This document shows positions 46,979 through 60,240 of a stretch of 64,000 nucleotides of DNA, piece by piece. The DNA lies in contig NZ_JTJL01000006.1 in assembly GCF_001678495.1 (NCBI RefSeq), positions 1-64,000 on the forward strand, given 5' to 3'. Made by a program: the position numbers and the translations under genes. Each line of letters begins with the position of its first letter. The stretch's first letter is position 1. The notes beneath the pieces were generated by a model. That model worked only from the letters and a program-made list of their open reading frames with translations, had not been told where the DNA came from and ran no database searches. Source of the DNA: Gallibacterium salpingitidis (GTDB taxonomy: Bacteria; Pseudomonadota; Gammaproteobacteria; Enterobacterales; Pasteurellaceae).

Positions 46979-49414
46979 TTAGACTTTCTCAACTTGTACT
47001 AAATTAGAATGTTGTGGATTTCCTTTTGCTAAAGGTGATGGACGTTGCGTTGTAAGTACATTGATACAACCTGCATGATCCACTCTGTTATTGTCTGGTG
47101 CATACCAAGCACCTTCACCTAACGCAACAACACCTGGAATAATACGTGGTGTCACTTTGGCATGAATTTGTACTTCACCACGATCATTAAAGATACGGAT
47201 TAAATCACCGTTCTTAATCCCTCTCGGTTCAGCATCAATTGGGTTAATCCACATTTCTTGCGGATTAGCTTCTTTAATGACATCCACATTGCCATAAGTT
47301 GAGTGAGTTCTTGCTTTGTAATGGAAACCACTAAGTTGTAATGGATATTTTTCCATTAATGGATCGCCATAATGCTCAAAACTATCTACATGAATCGGTA
47401 AAGGATGAATCACTTCATCTTTTTCAAGTTTCCAAGTTTTCGCAATTTCAGCTAAACGACTGGAGTAAATTTCGATCTTACCTGATGGGGTTTGTAATGG
47501 ATTCTTTTCTGGATCTTCGCGGAACTCTTTGTATGCAACATAGAAACCTTTTGGATCCACTTTTTTGAAAATACCTTGTTTTCTAAACTCTTCAAAAGTC
47601 GGTAATTCCGGTAAATTCGCTCTGGATTGTTCATATAAATGACGGAGCCACTCTTCTTGCGTACGTCCTTCGGTAAATTGTTCTTTTACCCCTAATTTTT
47701 CCGCTAACATACTCATCATGTCATAAATGTTTTTGCACTCAAACGGTGGTGTTACCGCTTGGTCAGCAAAAATGACATACGCCATATTTGACACAAAGGC
47801 ATCTAAACAGAAATCCATCTGTTCTGAAGTGGTACAGTCAGGAAGCAAAATATCACTATATTTTGCTGTTGGGGTCATATGGTTATCAATAGTCACGATC
47901 ATTTCGCATTTAGATTCATCTTGCAAAATATCGTGAGTACGATTGATTTCTGCGTGTTGATTAATCAAACAGTTACTTGCATAGTTCCAAATAAATTTAA
48001 TTGGAGCAGAAAGTTTTTCAACACCACGAATACCATCTGTGGTTGCTGTCATCTCTGTACCGCGAACAATCGCATCTGTCCATAAGAACATTGGGATACT
48101 TGCTTGTACTGGATTGGTTAAGGTTGGCATACGTACAAAAGGAATACTATAAGCACTTTCTCTTGCTCCAGTATTACCGCCGTTAATTCCTACATTTCCG
48201 GTTAAAATCGCAAGCATAGCGATTGCACGAGAAATTAATTCACCATTACTACGGCGTTGTGGTCCCCAACCTTGGGAGATAAAGGCAGGTTTAGTTCCAG
48301 CAATTTCTCTTGCTAATTTAATAATACGTGCAACTGGAATACCGGTAATTTTCGATGCCCATTCAGGTGTTTTAGCAATACCGTCATCACCTTGACCTAA
48401 AATATAAGCTTTATAGTGGCCATTTTTTGGTGCTGATTCTGGTAAAGTTTTTTCATCATACCCAACGCAGTATTTATCAAGGAAAGCCTGATCAACAAGA
48501 TCTTCTGTAATCATTACATAAGCTAAAGCAGATACTAAAGCAGCATCAGTACCAGGACGAATTGGAATCCATTCATCTTCACGACCTGCTGCTGTATCAC
48601 AATAACGAGGATCAATAACGATCATCTTCGCATTAGATTTGGCTCTTGCTTGTTCAATACAATAGGTTAATCCACCACCACTCATACGAGTTTCTGCCGG
48701 ATTATTACCAAATAAAACAACCAATTTACTATTTTCGATGTCTGCCATACCATTGCCGTATGCCCAGCCACCACCATAGGTATAATCTAAGCCAACAGTG
48801 ATTTGCGCTGTACTATAATCACCATAATGGTTAAGGTAACCACCGATACAATTCATCAAACGAGCGACTAAAGTTGATCCTGGCGGCCAAGATTTGGTTA
48901 CTGTTCCGCCTAATGTTCCTGTACCATAATTTAAATAAATCGACTCATTACCATATTGTTTAATATTCTTTTGTAATGATTGTGCAATTTCAGTTAATGC
49001 TTCATCCCAACTAATACGTTTAAATTTTCCTTCACCACGTTTACCAACACGTTTCATCGGATATTTCAAACGATCTGGATTGTAAACACGACGGCGCATA
49101 GAACGTCCGCGTAAACAAGCTCTTACTTGATGATCAACGTTATAGGTTTCTGTACCTGTATTATCTGTTTCAACATAAGTAATCTTATTATCTTTAACGT
49201 GCATTCTTAATGCACAACGACTACCACAGTTTACCGTACATGCACTCCACACAATTTTTTCATCATTATTGGTTGTTGCGGTTGCTTTTGTTTCAGAAGC
49301 GGTAGCACTAAAAGGTAAAGTGATTTCCGCTGCTGCTAATGCTGCTGCAACCCCTGAAGAGGCTTTTAAAAAATGCCTTCTATTTAAGGTCGGATTGATA
49401 ATCGATTTCTCCAT
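46979..49414 (-). CDS. dmsA: DMSO reductase catalytic subunit (molybdopterin)
   Basis: DmsA reduces dimethyl sulfoxide or related S- and N-oxides in the periplasm. The 811-residue protein has a Tat signal (LNRRHFLKASSG) and a cluster motif CTVNCGSRCALR. The molybdenum-site segment YGTGTLGGTVTKSWPPGS and GREDEWIPIRPGTDAAL match E. coli DmsA closely. The ATG at 49414 has GGAG five bases upstream; the one at 49432 has none. An FNR box precedes the operon. Confidence 0.95.
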   Translation of the reverse strand: MEKSIINPTLNRRHFLKASSGVAAALAAAEITLPFSATASETKATATTNNDEKIVWSACTVNCGSRCALRMHVKDNKITYVETDNTGTETYNVDHQVRACLRGRSMRRRVYNPDRLKYPMKRVGKRGEGKFKRISWDEALTEIAQSLQKNIKQYGNESIYLNYGTGTLGGTVTKSWPPGSTLVARLMNCIGGYLNHYGDYSTAQITVGLDYTYGGGWAYGNGMADIENSKLVVLFGNNPAETRMSGGGLTYCIEQARAKSNAKMIVIDPRYCDTAAGREDEWIPIRPGTDAALVSALAYVMITEDLVDQAFLDKYCVGYDEKTLPESAPKNGHYKAYILGQGDDGIAKTPEWASKITGIPVARIIKLAREIAGTKPAFISQGWGPQRRSNGELISRAIAMLAILTGNVGINGGNTGARESAYSIPFVRMPTLTNPVQASIPMFLWTDAIVRGTEMTATTDGIRGVEKLSAPIKFIWNYASNCLINQHAEINRTHDILQDESKCEMIVTIDNHMTPTAKYSDILLPDCTTSEQMDFCLDAFVSNMAYVIFADQAVTPPFECKNIYDMMSMLAEKLGVKEQFTEGRTQEEWLRHLYEQSRANLPELPTFEEFRKQGIFKKVDPKGFYVAYKEFREDPEKNPLQTPSGKIEIYSSRLAEIAKTWKLEKDEVIHPLPIHVDSFEHYGDPLMEKYPLQLSGFHYKARTHSTYGNVDVIKEANPQEMWINPIDAEPRGIKNGDLIRIFNDRGEVQIHAKVTPRIIPGVVALGEGAWYAPDNNRVDHAGCINVLTTQRPSPLAKGNPQHSNLVQVEKV

Positions 49415-49520
49415 ATGTACTCCATTATTCATAAAATATGCTTAATAAAGTTAAGCTATACTTAAAACGGGGTAATTATATAGAGTTAGCCTTTTAGAAA
49501 GATAAAATATTTAAAAAAAT

Positions 49521-49534
49521 ATGATATAAATCAA
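49521..49534. promoter_or_regulatory. Candidate FNR box upstream of dmsA
   Basis: On the minus strand TTGATTTATATCAT matches TTGAT-N4-ATCAA except for the last base. It is about 107 bp before the dmsA start. A perfect -10 TATAAT is at 49475-49480, which would put the box near -60. A weaker -10 near 49490 would put it near -41. Anaerobic induction of dms by FNR is known in E. coli. Confidence 0.65.
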
Positions 49535-49599
49535 TGCTTTACATTGAATGAGAATTATTTTTAGTAGCTGATGTTTTAATTTTATACAAGCTGTATAAG

Positions 49600-49631
49600 A
49601 AAAAACCAGCTATGTTTCATAGCTGGTTTTT
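49600..49631 (-). terminator. Terminator of the atp operon
   Basis: The arms AAAAACCAGCTATG and CATAGCTGGTTTTT form a perfect 14-bp stem with a 3-base loop at 49601-49631, and the U-tract is on the minus strand. It lies 26 bp after atpC. The rest of 49415-49656 holds the dms promoter and a 7-bp hairpin at 49582-49598. Confidence 0.9.
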
Positions 49632-49656
49632 GGTCAATACATTAAAAGCGTAAATA

Positions 49657-50082
49657 TTAACGTTTATTTTTAACTAATTTTTCAGTTAATTCATAAGCAC
49701 GTAATTTCGCAAGTTCTCTAGAAAGTTTAGATGCCATAAGCTCATAATTACCATCTTTATGTGAACTACGAATATTTTCTTCAGCGCGACGTTTCGCAGC
49801 AAGAATTCGCTCTTTATCTAGCTCTTCTCCTCGAATCGCGGTATCCGCCAAGACGATCACATTTCCAGGTTGAACTTCAAGGAAACCACCAGAAACATAA
49901 ATAACTTCTTCTTTACCTTCTTGCATAATTTTCACAATGCCCGGTTTAATCGAAGTTAATAACGGGGTATGGCCAGCAAGAATACCTAATTCCCCTTCGC
50001 TTCCTGTTACTTGAATACTTTCAACAACACCTGAAAATATTTTATCTTCCGCACTTACAACAGTTAAATTAAAAGTTGCCAT
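49657..50082 (-). CDS. atpC: F1 ATP synthase epsilon subunit
   Basis: The epsilon subunit is part of the central stalk and inhibits ATP hydrolysis. The 141-residue protein starts [18 protein letters not shown] and has the [17 protein letters not shown] segment of the beta-sandwich, then a C-terminal helical pair. E. coli AtpC has 139 residues. It is the last gene of the operon, 38 bp after atpD. Confidence 0.97.
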   Translation of the reverse strand: MATFNLTVVSAEDKIFSGVVESIQVTGSEGELGILAGHTPLLTSIKPGIVKIMQEGKEEVIYVSGGFLEVQPGNVIVLADTAIRGEELDKERILAAKRRAEENIRSSHKDGNYELMASKLSRELAKLRAYELTEKLVKNKR

Positions 50083-50120
50083 TATTTATCTCCTTAGCGA
50101 GTGATTTGCCTTAGGAGCAA

Positions 50121-51509
<1,389 letters not shown>

Positions 51510-51514
51510 CTACT

Positions 51515-52381
51515 TTAAATTGCAGCCGCACCAGCGACAATTTCATTTAATTCATTTGTGATGCTTGCTTGACGAGCTTTGTTATAGACAAGTTGTAAGT
51601 CTTTAATCAAGTTACCTGCATTGTCCGTAGCGGCTTTCATCGCCACCATTCTCGCCGCTTGCTCAGATGCTAAGTTTTCTACTGCTGCTTGATAAACTTG
51701 TGACTCAATATAACGAATCAATAAACTATCAAGTAATACTTTCGGATCTGGCTCATAGATATAATCCCAAATACCTTTTTGTAAACGATCGTTTTCCAAA
51801 GAAGGTAATGGAAGTAATCTTTCTAGAATTGGTTTTTGCGACATCGTATTAATAAATTTATTAAATACGAGATAAACTTCATCGACTTCGCCATTTCTAA
51901 AAGCATCTACCATTGTATTTACAGTACCAATTAATTCTTCCACTGAAGGTGTATCACCAATCCCTGAGTTTTGCGAAATGATCTTCGCAATACCTAATGA
52001 TTGGAAGAAATTAATTGCTTTAGCACCGATCAAACTTAGCTGAACACCGACACCCTTATCATTAAACGCTTTCATTTCATTCATAACGCGTTTGAATTCA
52101 TTAATATTCAAACCGCCACATAATCCACGATCCGTTGAAACGATAATGTAACCAACATTTTTTACTTCTCTTTCCACTAAGAAAGGGTGTTTATATCCAA
52201 TGCTACCTTTTGATACATGGCTAATTACGTAACGTATTGTGTCAGAATACGGACGTGAAGAAGACATGCGTTCTTGCGTTTTACGCATTTTGGAGGCAGC
52301 AACCATTTCCATCGCCTTAGTAATTTTTTGTGTACTTTGTACACTGGCGATTTTGGTTCTTATCTCTTTCGCACCTGCCAT
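51515..52381 (-). CDS. atpG: F1 ATP synthase gamma subunit
   Basis: Gamma is the rotating shaft of the F1 motor. The 288-residue protein starts [34 protein letters not shown] and ends with the [23 protein letters not shown] helix, both family signatures. E. coli AtpG has 287 residues. It lies between atpA and atpD. Confidence 0.98.
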   Translation of the reverse strand: MAGAKEIRTKIASVQSTQKITKAMEMVAASKMRKTQERMSSSRPYSDTIRYVISHVSKGSIGYKHPFLVEREVKNVGYIIVSTDRGLCGGLNINEFKRVMNEMKAFNDKGVGVQLSLIGAKAINFFQSLGIAKIISQNSGIGDTPSVEELIGTVNTMVDAFRNGEVDEVYLVFNKFINTMSQKPILERLLPLPSLENDRLQKGIWDYIYEPDPKVLLDSLLIRYIESQVYQAAVENLASEQAARMVAMKAATDNAGNLIKDLQLVYNKARQASITNELNEIVAGAAAI

Positions 52382-52408
52382 TTCATCTCTCCGTTACGTC
52401 TTTGGTAA

Positions 52409-53950
52409 TTACCATGCACCGTTTTGTTTAAATGAGTCTAAAATTGCCTTTAAGGTATCTTTTACAGCATCATCATAGTTACCTGTTTTGGTCAACTCTT
52501 GCATAAACTCGCCGTAATTATTTTGTGCATATTCTAATAATGCAGATTCAAATGAACCGATACGACTTAAATCAACATCGTCTAAGTAGCCAAATTCAAC
52601 AGCAAATAACACTAAAGATTGTTGAGCAACAGTCATTGGTGAATATTGTTTTTGTTTCAATAATTCAGTTACTTTTTGACCATGAGAAAGTTGTTTACGA
52701 GTTGCATCATCCAAATCAGATGCAAATTGAGCAAACGCTGCTAATTCACGATATTGTGCAAGTGCCGTACGAATACCACCTGACAATTTCTTCATCGCTT
52801 TAGTTTGCGCTGCACCACCCACACGAGAAACCGAAATACCTGGGTTAACCGCAGGACGAATACCTGAGTTAAAGAGGTTAGTTTCAAGGAAGATCTGACC
52901 ATCGGTAATTGAAATTACGTTTGTTGGTACGAATGCTGATACGTCCCCAGCTTGTGTTTCAATGATTGGTAATGCAGTTAATGAACCTGTTTTACCTTTC
53001 ACTTCACCGTTAGTGAAACGTTCTACGAAATCAGCATTAACACGTGCTGCACGTTCAAGTAAACGTGAGTGTAAATAGAACACATCACCAGGGAATGCTT
53101 CACGTCCAGGTGGACGACGTAATAACAATGAAATTTGACGATAAGCTACAGCTTGTTTTGATAAATCATCATAAACGATTAATGCATCTTCACCGCGGTT
53201 ACGGAAATATTCACCCATTGCACAACCTGCATATGGAGCAAGATATTGTAACGCTGCTGATTCTGCTGCTGACGCAACTACTACGATAGTATTTGATAAT
53301 GCGCCATGTTCTTCTAATTTACGTACAACGTTAGCAATTGTTGATGCTTTTTGTCCGATAGCAACGTAAACACATTTAATACCTGAATCACGTTGATTAA
53401 TAATTGCATCGATTGCTAAAGCGGTTTTACCAGTTTGACGGTCACCGATAATCAACTCACGTTGACCACGACCGATAGGAATCATTGAGTCCACTGCTTT
53501 ATAACCAGTTTGTACTGGTTGATCAACAGACTTACGATCAATTACCCCCGGAGCAATAACTTCAACTGGAGAGAAACCATCATGTTCAACTTCGCCTTTA
53601 CCATCAATTGGCTGACCTAAGGTGTTTACCACACGTCCTAATAAGCCACGACCAACTGGAACTTCTAAAATACGGCCTGTACATTGAACTTCCATACCTT
53701 CTGCTAAATCAGCATAAGGTCCCATTACTACCGCACCTACTGAATCTCTTTCTAAGTTTAATGCAATAGCATAACGGTTATCAGGTAATGCAATCATTTC
53801 CCCTTGCATTACTTCAGTTAAACCATGAATACGGATAATACCATCATTCACGGAAACGATTGTACCAGTATTGCGTGCTTCGCTAACGACTTCAAACTGG
53901 GCAATACGTTTTTTAATCAGTTCACTAATTTCTGTAGAATTTAGTTGCAT
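52409..53950 (-). CDS. atpA: F1 ATP synthase alpha subunit
   Basis: Alpha alternates with beta in the F1 hexamer and binds regulatory nucleotide. The 513 residues equal the E. coli length. Walker A is [11 protein letters not shown] and [17 protein letters not shown] is the ATPase alpha/beta signature. [16 protein letters not shown] is the N-terminus that meets delta. It lies 12 bp after atpH. Confidence 0.98.
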   Translation of the reverse strand: MQLNSTEISELIKKRIAQFEVVSEARNTGTIVSVNDGIIRIHGLTEVMQGEMIALPDNRYAIALNLERDSVGAVVMGPYADLAEGMEVQCTGRILEVPVGRGLLGRVVNTLGQPIDGKGEVEHDGFSPVEVIAPGVIDRKSVDQPVQTGYKAVDSMIPIGRGQRELIIGDRQTGKTALAIDAIINQRDSGIKCVYVAIGQKASTIANVVRKLEEHGALSNTIVVVASAAESAALQYLAPYAGCAMGEYFRNRGEDALIVYDDLSKQAVAYRQISLLLRRPPGREAFPGDVFYLHSRLLERAARVNADFVERFTNGEVKGKTGSLTALPIIETQAGDVSAFVPTNVISITDGQIFLETNLFNSGIRPAVNPGISVSRVGGAAQTKAMKKLSGGIRTALAQYRELAAFAQFASDLDDATRKQLSHGQKVTELLKQKQYSPMTVAQQSLVLFAVEFGYLDDVDLSRIGSFESALLEYAQNNYGEFMQELTKTGNYDDAVKDTLKAILDSFKQNGAW

Positions 53951-53962
53951 CTTTTTTTCCTC

Positions 53963-54496
53963 TTACAATTGCAACTCATTAGCTAAACGAGCAATTTGAC
54001 CACGACTACTTCCATCAATGACAAATTCATCGGTACGAATAACTGCACCAGCAATTAAGGTACTGTCCACATTGCAATTTAATTTAACTTTACGAGCAAG
54101 CCTTTTTTCCATCGCAGTAATAATATTTTGTTGTTGCTCATCACTTAATGGAAAAGCGGAGGTAACATAAACTTCTGTGGTTGATTGGTAATCATCCACA
54201 TACTCTTTAAATTGTGCTAAAACGGCTGGCAATACTTGTAAACGCTTATTCTCAGCCATAATACGGATAAAATTTTCACCGTATTGATCTAATTGATCAC
54301 CACAAATTTTCACTATTAGATCGGCAATTTTAGTTGCTGATAAATCGCTGACTAATATATTTTGCATACTATCATCAGTAACTACAGCTGCCGCAAAACC
54401 TAACATTGTTTGCCACTGAGCCAATTGATCATGTTCAACTGCAAAATCAAAAGCCGCTTTTGCATAAGGACGAGCTACTGTAGTAAATTCTGACAT
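53963..54496 (-). CDS. atpH: F1 ATP synthase delta subunit
   Basis: Delta joins the peripheral stalk to F1. The 177-residue protein (E. coli 177) starts [19 protein letters not shown] and ends with the family segment [26 protein letters not shown]. It overlaps no neighbour, with 12-bp gaps on both sides. Confidence 0.97.
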   Translation of the reverse strand: MSEFTTVARPYAKAAFDFAVEHDQLAQWQTMLGFAAAVVTDDSMQNILVSDLSATKIADLIVKICGDQLDQYGENFIRIMAENKRLQVLPAVLAQFKEYVDDYQSTTEVYVTSAFPLSDEQQQNIITAMEKRLARKVKLNCNVDSTLIAGAVIRTDEFVIDGSSRGQIARLANELQL

Positions 54497-54508
54497 AGCT
54501 TACCTTCC

Positions 54509-54979
54509 TTATAATTCAGCCACGAGTTTATCGATGATGTCATTATTAGCGGCTTCATCAATATTGCGAGCAACGATTTTTTCTGCCCCAGCAACAGCAA
54601 GCGAAGCAACTTTAACGCGTAACTCTTCTTGAACACGTTTACGTTCTGCTTCAATTTGAGCATAACCTTGTTCAACAATTTTCGCTTTTAATGCTTCTGC
54701 TTCAGTTTGAACTTCCGCCAAGATTTCATTACGACGACGATTTGCTGCATCAATAATAGATTGAGCTTGCGTTTTAGCCGCATTGACTTCTTTATCAATC
54801 AGTGCTTTCGTATCCGCTTGTTCTTTTTTCGCTACTTCAGCTGCAGCTAACGCATTAGCAATTTGCGCTTGACGCTCTTCAATAGCTTTAATAATCGGTG
54901 GCCAAACATATTTAACGCAGAACCATACAAAGATGATAAAGGCAATTGTTTGTCCAATTAATGTTGCGTTGATATTCAC
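54509..54979 (-). CDS. atpF: Fo ATP synthase subunit b
   Basis: Subunit b forms the peripheral stalk. The 156-residue protein (E. coli 156) has one N-terminal membrane helix ([24 protein letters not shown]) followed by a long charged alpha-helical, coiled-coil region rich in Ala, Glu, Lys and Gln. It lies 55 bp after atpE. Confidence 0.97.
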   Translation of the reverse strand: MNINATLIGQTIAFIIFVWFCVKYVWPPIIKAIEERQAQIANALAAAEVAKKEQADTKALIDKEVNAAKTQAQSIIDAANRRRNEILAEVQTEAEALKAKIVEQGYAQIEAERKRVQEELRVKVASLAVAGAEKIVARNIDEAANNDIIDKLVAEL

Positions 54980-55034
54980 AACGGACCTCCTATGAAGTTG
55001 GTGATTTACTCTATAACAGAGTAACCGTTATGTA

Positions 55035-56182
<1,148 letters not shown>

Positions 56183-56199
56183 CTAATTTATTAAAATTG

Positions 56200-56580
56200 C
56201 TACTGTTTTCGCAAACTAAACAGCAATAGGTTATTCAATATGATTACACTAAAGTAACCACCGAATAGACCCAGTGGTGAAATTGTTTTATCTATGACAA
56301 ACAACATCACGAAAAACAAAATTGTTATACAAACTTTAAAAAGTTCTGCTTGATATAACACTTTAACTTTATTCACTTGAGGCGTGTTTAATCCTCTAAA
56401 TAGCAAAAATCCAACAAATAAGATCTGTGGAATCAAGCCAATTAGAGCACCAAATAGAAAAGCCCAAGCATAAATAGATTGAAATGGATACAATCCAACA
56501 AAAACAACGGCAATAAAAATTGCCATTATTATGAATACTTTTTTATACAGTGTTTTAGTATGACTAAACCAAATTGACAT
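56200..56580 (-). CDS. atpI: ATP synthase protein I
   Basis: AtpI is a small membrane protein thought to help assemble the c-ring. The 126-residue form from ATG 56580 has the usual AtpI length and four hydrophobic segments. The longer frame to 56637 begins right at a -10 box, so its first codons would lie at or before the transcript start. Weak ribosome site. First gene of the atp operon. Confidence 0.9.
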   Translation of the reverse strand: MSIWFSHTKTLYKKVFIIMAIFIAVVFVGLYPFQSIYAWAFLFGALIGLIPQILFVGFLLFRGLNTPQVNKVKVLYQAELFKVCITILFFVMLFVIDKTISPLGLFGGYFSVIILNNLLLFSLRKQ

Positions 56581-56636
56581 ATTTTGGACACTTACTACTA
56601 AATATAAGGGCTTTAACGCCCTTTCAAACACCATCA

Positions 56637-56664
56637 ATTATACGAGGAGTTCTATTTTATGCAA
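56637..56664 (-). promoter_or_regulatory. Probable atp operon promoter
   Basis: On the minus strand a perfect TATAAT (56637-56642) is 16 bp from TTGCAT (56659-56664). The transcript would start near 56630 and carry a short leader with an AGGGC/GCCCT hairpin before the atpI ATG. The -35 is weak. Confidence 0.5.
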
Positions 56665-56755
56665 TCAATTTAATACTATAAAAGTGTTACAAAGTTAACA
56701 TTTTTAAGAAAAAATTTAACTTTTATGTTTCTTTTTTTCTTTATGTACTTTTTTG

Positions 56756-57385
56756 TTAAATTTTTGCTACAGATTTAACACATATTAAATGCCTTTCACC
56801 TACCAGTTCTGGGACAGTTAATTTAATAACATCAATAATTTGAAAGTCATCATTTAACATTTTGACTTCATCTTCTTGATATTGCCCCTTCAAAGCATAA
56901 AAAATACCATTTTCATTCGGTAAATGTTGGCACCAATCAGTCATATCTTGTAACGAGGCAAAAGCACGACTTAAAACACCATCAAACTTTTGTTCTGGCT
57001 GATAATCTTCTACTCGGCTAAGAATTGGCTCTACGTTAGTTAAACCTAACTCTCTAATAGCATTACGAATAAAACTAATACGCTTGCCTAAGCTATCCAA
57101 TAAATAGAACTTTTTAGTCGGATTAATAATTGCCAATGGCAATCCTGGTAAACCAGGACCTGTTCCAACATCAATAAAACGCTCACCTTTTAAAAAAGGG
57201 CTTACCACTAAACTATCTAAAATATGTTTCACCAACATTTCTTGTGGATCACGCACAGAAGTTAGGTTATAAGCCTTATTCCATTTATGTAAAAGCTCAA
57301 CTAGCTTCACTAGTTGAGCTTTTTGCTGATCGGTCAAAGAAATATTGGCTTGCGCTAATAATTGCGTTAATTTGCCAAGTAACAT
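56756..57385 (-). CDS. rsmG: 16S rRNA (guanine-N7)-methyltransferase G
   Basis: RsmG methylates G527 of 16S rRNA using SAM. The 209-residue protein shows [17 protein letters not shown] (SAM site) and [18 protein letters not shown]. The ATG at 57385 has GGGGA upstream, placed inside the end of mnmG, and overlaps the mnmG stop region. E. coli RsmG (207 residues) starts at the same place. Confidence 0.96.
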   Translation of the reverse strand: MLLGKLTQLLAQANISLTDQQKAQLVKLVELLHKWNKAYNLTSVRDPQEMLVKHILDSLVVSPFLKGERFIDVGTGPGLPGLPLAIINPTKKFYLLDSLGKRISFIRNAIRELGLTNVEPILSRVEDYQPEQKFDGVLSRAFASLQDMTDWCQHLPNENGIFYALKGQYQEDEVKMLNDDFQIIDVIKLTVPELVGERHLICVKSVAKI

Positions 57386-57386
57386 C

Positions 57387-59276
57387 TTATTCCCCACGTT
57401 TCAACATACCTTGCTTTTTCAAATACACCAATAAAATCGAAATCGCTGCCGGTGTAATACCTGAAATACGAGAAGCTTGTCCAATTGACACTGGACGATG
57501 TTGTTCTAATTTAGCTCGCACTTCATTTGATAAACCTACTACTGCAGTATAATCAAATTTTTCTGGAATCAAGGTGTTTTCGTGTCGTTTATGACGCTCA
57601 ATTTCCTCGTTTTGATGTTCAATATAGCCTTGGTATTTAATTGAAATTTCAACCTGTTCTACAGCTTCTTTATCCGCCATTGCCGGTTGGAACGGAGTCA
57701 AAGAACAAAGTTTTTCATAATTCATCTCTGGACGACGTAATAGATCTTCACCACTAGCTTCACGCATTAATGGTGAATTTAATACTGCATTAACTTCCGC
57801 TAAATGTTCTGAACGAGGATGAATCCAAATTTGTTTTAAACGTTGACGTTCTAATTCAATATTTTCTAATTTTTGATTGAATCTTGCCCAACGTGCATCA
57901 TCAACTAAACCTAATGATCGACCAATTTCTGTTAAACGAAGATCAGCATTATCTTCACGTAACAACAAACGATATTCTGCACGAGAAGTAAAGACACGAT
58001 AAGGCTCTTTAGTTCCTAATGTACAAAGATCATCGACTAATACCCCGATATAAGCTTGATCACGACGTGGATACCAAGCTTCTTTATCTTGAACATGAAG
58101 TCCTGCATTTAAGCCAGCCAAAATTCCTTGTGCAGCAGCTTCTTCATACCCTGTTGTACCATTGATCTGTCCAGCAAAGAATAAACCGTTGATCGCTTTT
58201 GTTTCTAAAGAAGGTTTTAGATCTCTTGGATCAAAGTAATCGTATTCAATTGCATATCCCGGTTTAACGATCCTTGCATTTTCTAATCCTTGCATTGAAT
58301 TAACGATCCCCATTTGTACATCGAATGGCAAACTAGTTGAGATCCCATTTGGATAGATCTCATTGCTGGTTAAACCTTCTGGTTCTAAAAAGATCTGATG
58401 GCCATTGCGATCGCCAAATCGCATTACTTTATCTTCGATCGATGGACAATAACGCGGACCAACCCCTTCAATGATCCCTGTGTACATTGGACTGCGATCT
58501 AAATTAGATCGAATAATGTCATGTGTTCTTAAATTGGTATGCGTGATATAGCAAGGTACTTGTCTTGGATGCTCATCTACACTGCCCATATAAGAGAAAA
58601 CAGGTAGTACATCATCACCATGTTGTTGTTTTAATACAGAAAAATCGATTGTACGCGCATCTAAACGAGGTGGTGTTCCCGTTTTTAAACGAGCAACACG
58701 TAAATCAAGATCGCGTAAACGTTCTGCTAAACGAACAGAAGCAGGATCGCCTGCTCGTCCACCTTCATAATTATCTAAACCGATATGGATCTTACCAGCT
58801 AAGAATGTTCCAGCAGTCAATACTACGGCTTTTGCTTTAAAAGTAAGCCCCATTTTAGTAGTAACACCAGTAACATGGCCATTTTCAACTAAAATATCCG
58901 TAACTTCTTGTTGGAAAAGATCTAAATTAGGTTGATTTTCTAATGCAGTTCTTACTGCTTGACGATACAACACACGATCTGCTTGTGCTCGAGTTGCTCG
59001 TACTGCAGGACCTTTACTGCTATTTAGTGTACGAAATTGGATCCCAGCTTTATCAGTAGCATAAGCCATTAAACCACCTAAAGCATCGATCTCTTTTACG
59101 AGATGACCTTTACCGATCCCACCGATTGCTGGATTACAGGACATTTGTCCTAATGTGTCTATATTATGAGTAATTAATAGTGTTCTTAAACCCATTCTTG
59201 CTGGAGCTAAAGCGGCTTCTGTACCCGCGTGTCCACCTCCAACAACAATGACATCATAGTTATTTGGATAAAACAT
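57387..59276 (-). CDS. mnmG: tRNA uridine-5-carboxymethylaminomethyl modification enzyme MnmG (GidA)
   Basis: MnmG, with MnmE, installs the cmnm5 group at wobble U34 of several tRNAs. The 629 residues equal the E. coli length. It has an N-terminal FAD site ([14 protein letters not shown]), [22 protein letters not shown] with the catalytic cysteine, and [16 protein letters not shown]. It is next to oriC, as in E. coli, and is read away from it. Confidence 0.98.
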   Translation of the reverse strand: MFYPNNYDVIVVGGGHAGTEAALAPARMGLRTLLITHNIDTLGQMSCNPAIGGIGKGHLVKEIDALGGLMAYATDKAGIQFRTLNSSKGPAVRATRAQADRVLYRQAVRTALENQPNLDLFQQEVTDILVENGHVTGVTTKMGLTFKAKAVVLTAGTFLAGKIHIGLDNYEGGRAGDPASVRLAERLRDLDLRVARLKTGTPPRLDARTIDFSVLKQQHGDDVLPVFSYMGSVDEHPRQVPCYITHTNLRTHDIIRSNLDRSPMYTGIIEGVGPRYCPSIEDKVMRFGDRNGHQIFLEPEGLTSNEIYPNGISTSLPFDVQMGIVNSMQGLENARIVKPGYAIEYDYFDPRDLKPSLETKAINGLFFAGQINGTTGYEEAAAQGILAGLNAGLHVQDKEAWYPRRDQAYIGVLVDDLCTLGTKEPYRVFTSRAEYRLLLREDNADLRLTEIGRSLGLVDDARWARFNQKLENIELERQRLKQIWIHPRSEHLAEVNAVLNSPLMREASGEDLLRRPEMNYEKLCSLTPFQPAMADKEAVEQVEISIKYQGYIEHQNEEIERHKRHENTLIPEKFDYTAVVGLSNEVRAKLEQHRPVSIGQASRISGITPAAISILLVYLKKQGMLKRGE

Positions 59277-59280
59277 AAAA

Positions 59281-59645
59281 AACCTAAAAAGTGAAATTGA
59301 TAGAATGATCAGAAAATTTGGCTATTTTAACTGAAATTTGTGGATCTGTTAAAAAGAAATTTTTTCGATGATCTAACCGAGGATCGCTATAAGTACTATA
59401 AGATCTTTATATAGAGATCTTTTTATTATTCTTATTATTAGATCAGTAGATCTTTGTGGAGAGCTAAATTTTTGCTAATGATTTTAATAGGATAGGATCT
59501 TTTTTTCTTTGTTAAGATCGTCAGTAAGAATGTGATCTTTCTTGTGGATAAAAGCCTTAGTTATCCACAGATTAAAAAAGATCCAAGCTTATATTCAGGA
59601 AAAAAACAGTTTTTATAACGGAAAATAAGCAAGTTATCCACAGAA
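59281..59645. other. Chromosomal replication origin oriC
   Basis: The 384-bp gap between mnmG and mioC has no gene but all parts of a gamma-proteobacterial origin. Three perfect DnaA boxes TTATCCACA lie at 59542-59550 (minus), 59560-59568 and 59633-59641 (plus). A 7/9 box is at 59455-59463. GATC-headed AT-rich 13-mers lie on the mnmG side at 59402, 59416, 59449 and 59496 (GATCTTTTTTTCT, one base off the E. coli form). About fourteen GATC sites occur. The layout equals E. coli: AT-rich unwinding side at gidA/mnmG, DnaA boxes towards mioC. Confidence 0.92.
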
Positions 59646-59660
59646 GATCATGCTGTTATT

Positions 59661-60110
59661 TTATGCAATATTTAATTGATCTATAAAAGTAGGCAACCAA
59701 TTTTCTGCATCAATATCGGGATCTGAGCTGTTTAAAACATCGATCCTTAATGATGGACAAATTTGTTTAGCTTTTAAGTTATTTAGATCATTTTCTACAT
59801 GATCTACAGCGAAACAGAAGGTATCGTAATCACTATTTCCTAAACCAACAACAGCATAACGCAACTCGGAAAGATCAGGTTGTTGTTCCATTAATTGTGT
59901 AAAGAGTGGTTGTAAGTTATCAGGTAAATCGCCAGCGCCATGCGTAGATGTTACAACTAACCAAATTTTATCCTCGATCACCTGATTTAATTCGGGCCCA
60001 TGATGAATTTTGGTGGAGAAATTTTTTTGTTGTAAACAATCTTCGATGTGTTCTGCTACATACTCAGCTCCACCAAGGGTACTGCCAGTGATAATACAAA
60101 TTGAGGTCAT
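59661..60110 (-). CDS. mioC: Flavodoxin-like protein MioC
   Basis: MioC is a small FMN-binding flavodoxin, needed for biotin synthase activity in E. coli. The 149-residue protein shows the phosphate loop [17 protein letters not shown] and the [11 protein letters not shown] and [11 protein letters not shown] loops. Transcription runs towards oriC, as in E. coli. Upstream, GTTTGCACA (60126-60134, minus) matches the relaxed DnaA box TTWTNCACA at all but one position, hinting at DnaA control. Confidence 0.93.
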   Translation of the reverse strand: MTSICIITGSTLGGAEYVAEHIEDCLQQKNFSTKIHHGPELNQVIEDKIWLVVTSTHGAGDLPDNLQPLFTQLMEQQPDLSELRYAVVGLGNSDYDTFCFAVDHVENDLNNLKAKQICPSLRIDVLNSSDPDIDAENWLPTFIDQLNIA

Positions 60111-60185
60111 AGTAATTCCTTTTATTGTGCAAACAAATAGATTTGTATGGTAACGAAAAAATAGGGGATTGACAGTTAATTTATA

Positions 60186-60223
60186 ATAAAAAACGGCACT
60201 TTTTAGGATAAAAATGCCGTTTT
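60186..60223 (-). terminator. Terminator of nlpD
   Basis: AAAACGGCA (60190-60198) pairs with TGCCGTTTT (60215-60223), with more A/T pairs inside the stem and a U-tract on the minus strand. It separates nlpD from mioC. Confidence 0.85.
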
Positions 60224-60240
60224 ATGAATAACAACTAAAA

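Noticed and set aside
49582..49598. TTATACA/TGTATAA inverted repeat next to the atp terminator
   Set aside because: Short, AT-rich, and next to a much stronger terminator; no clear role.
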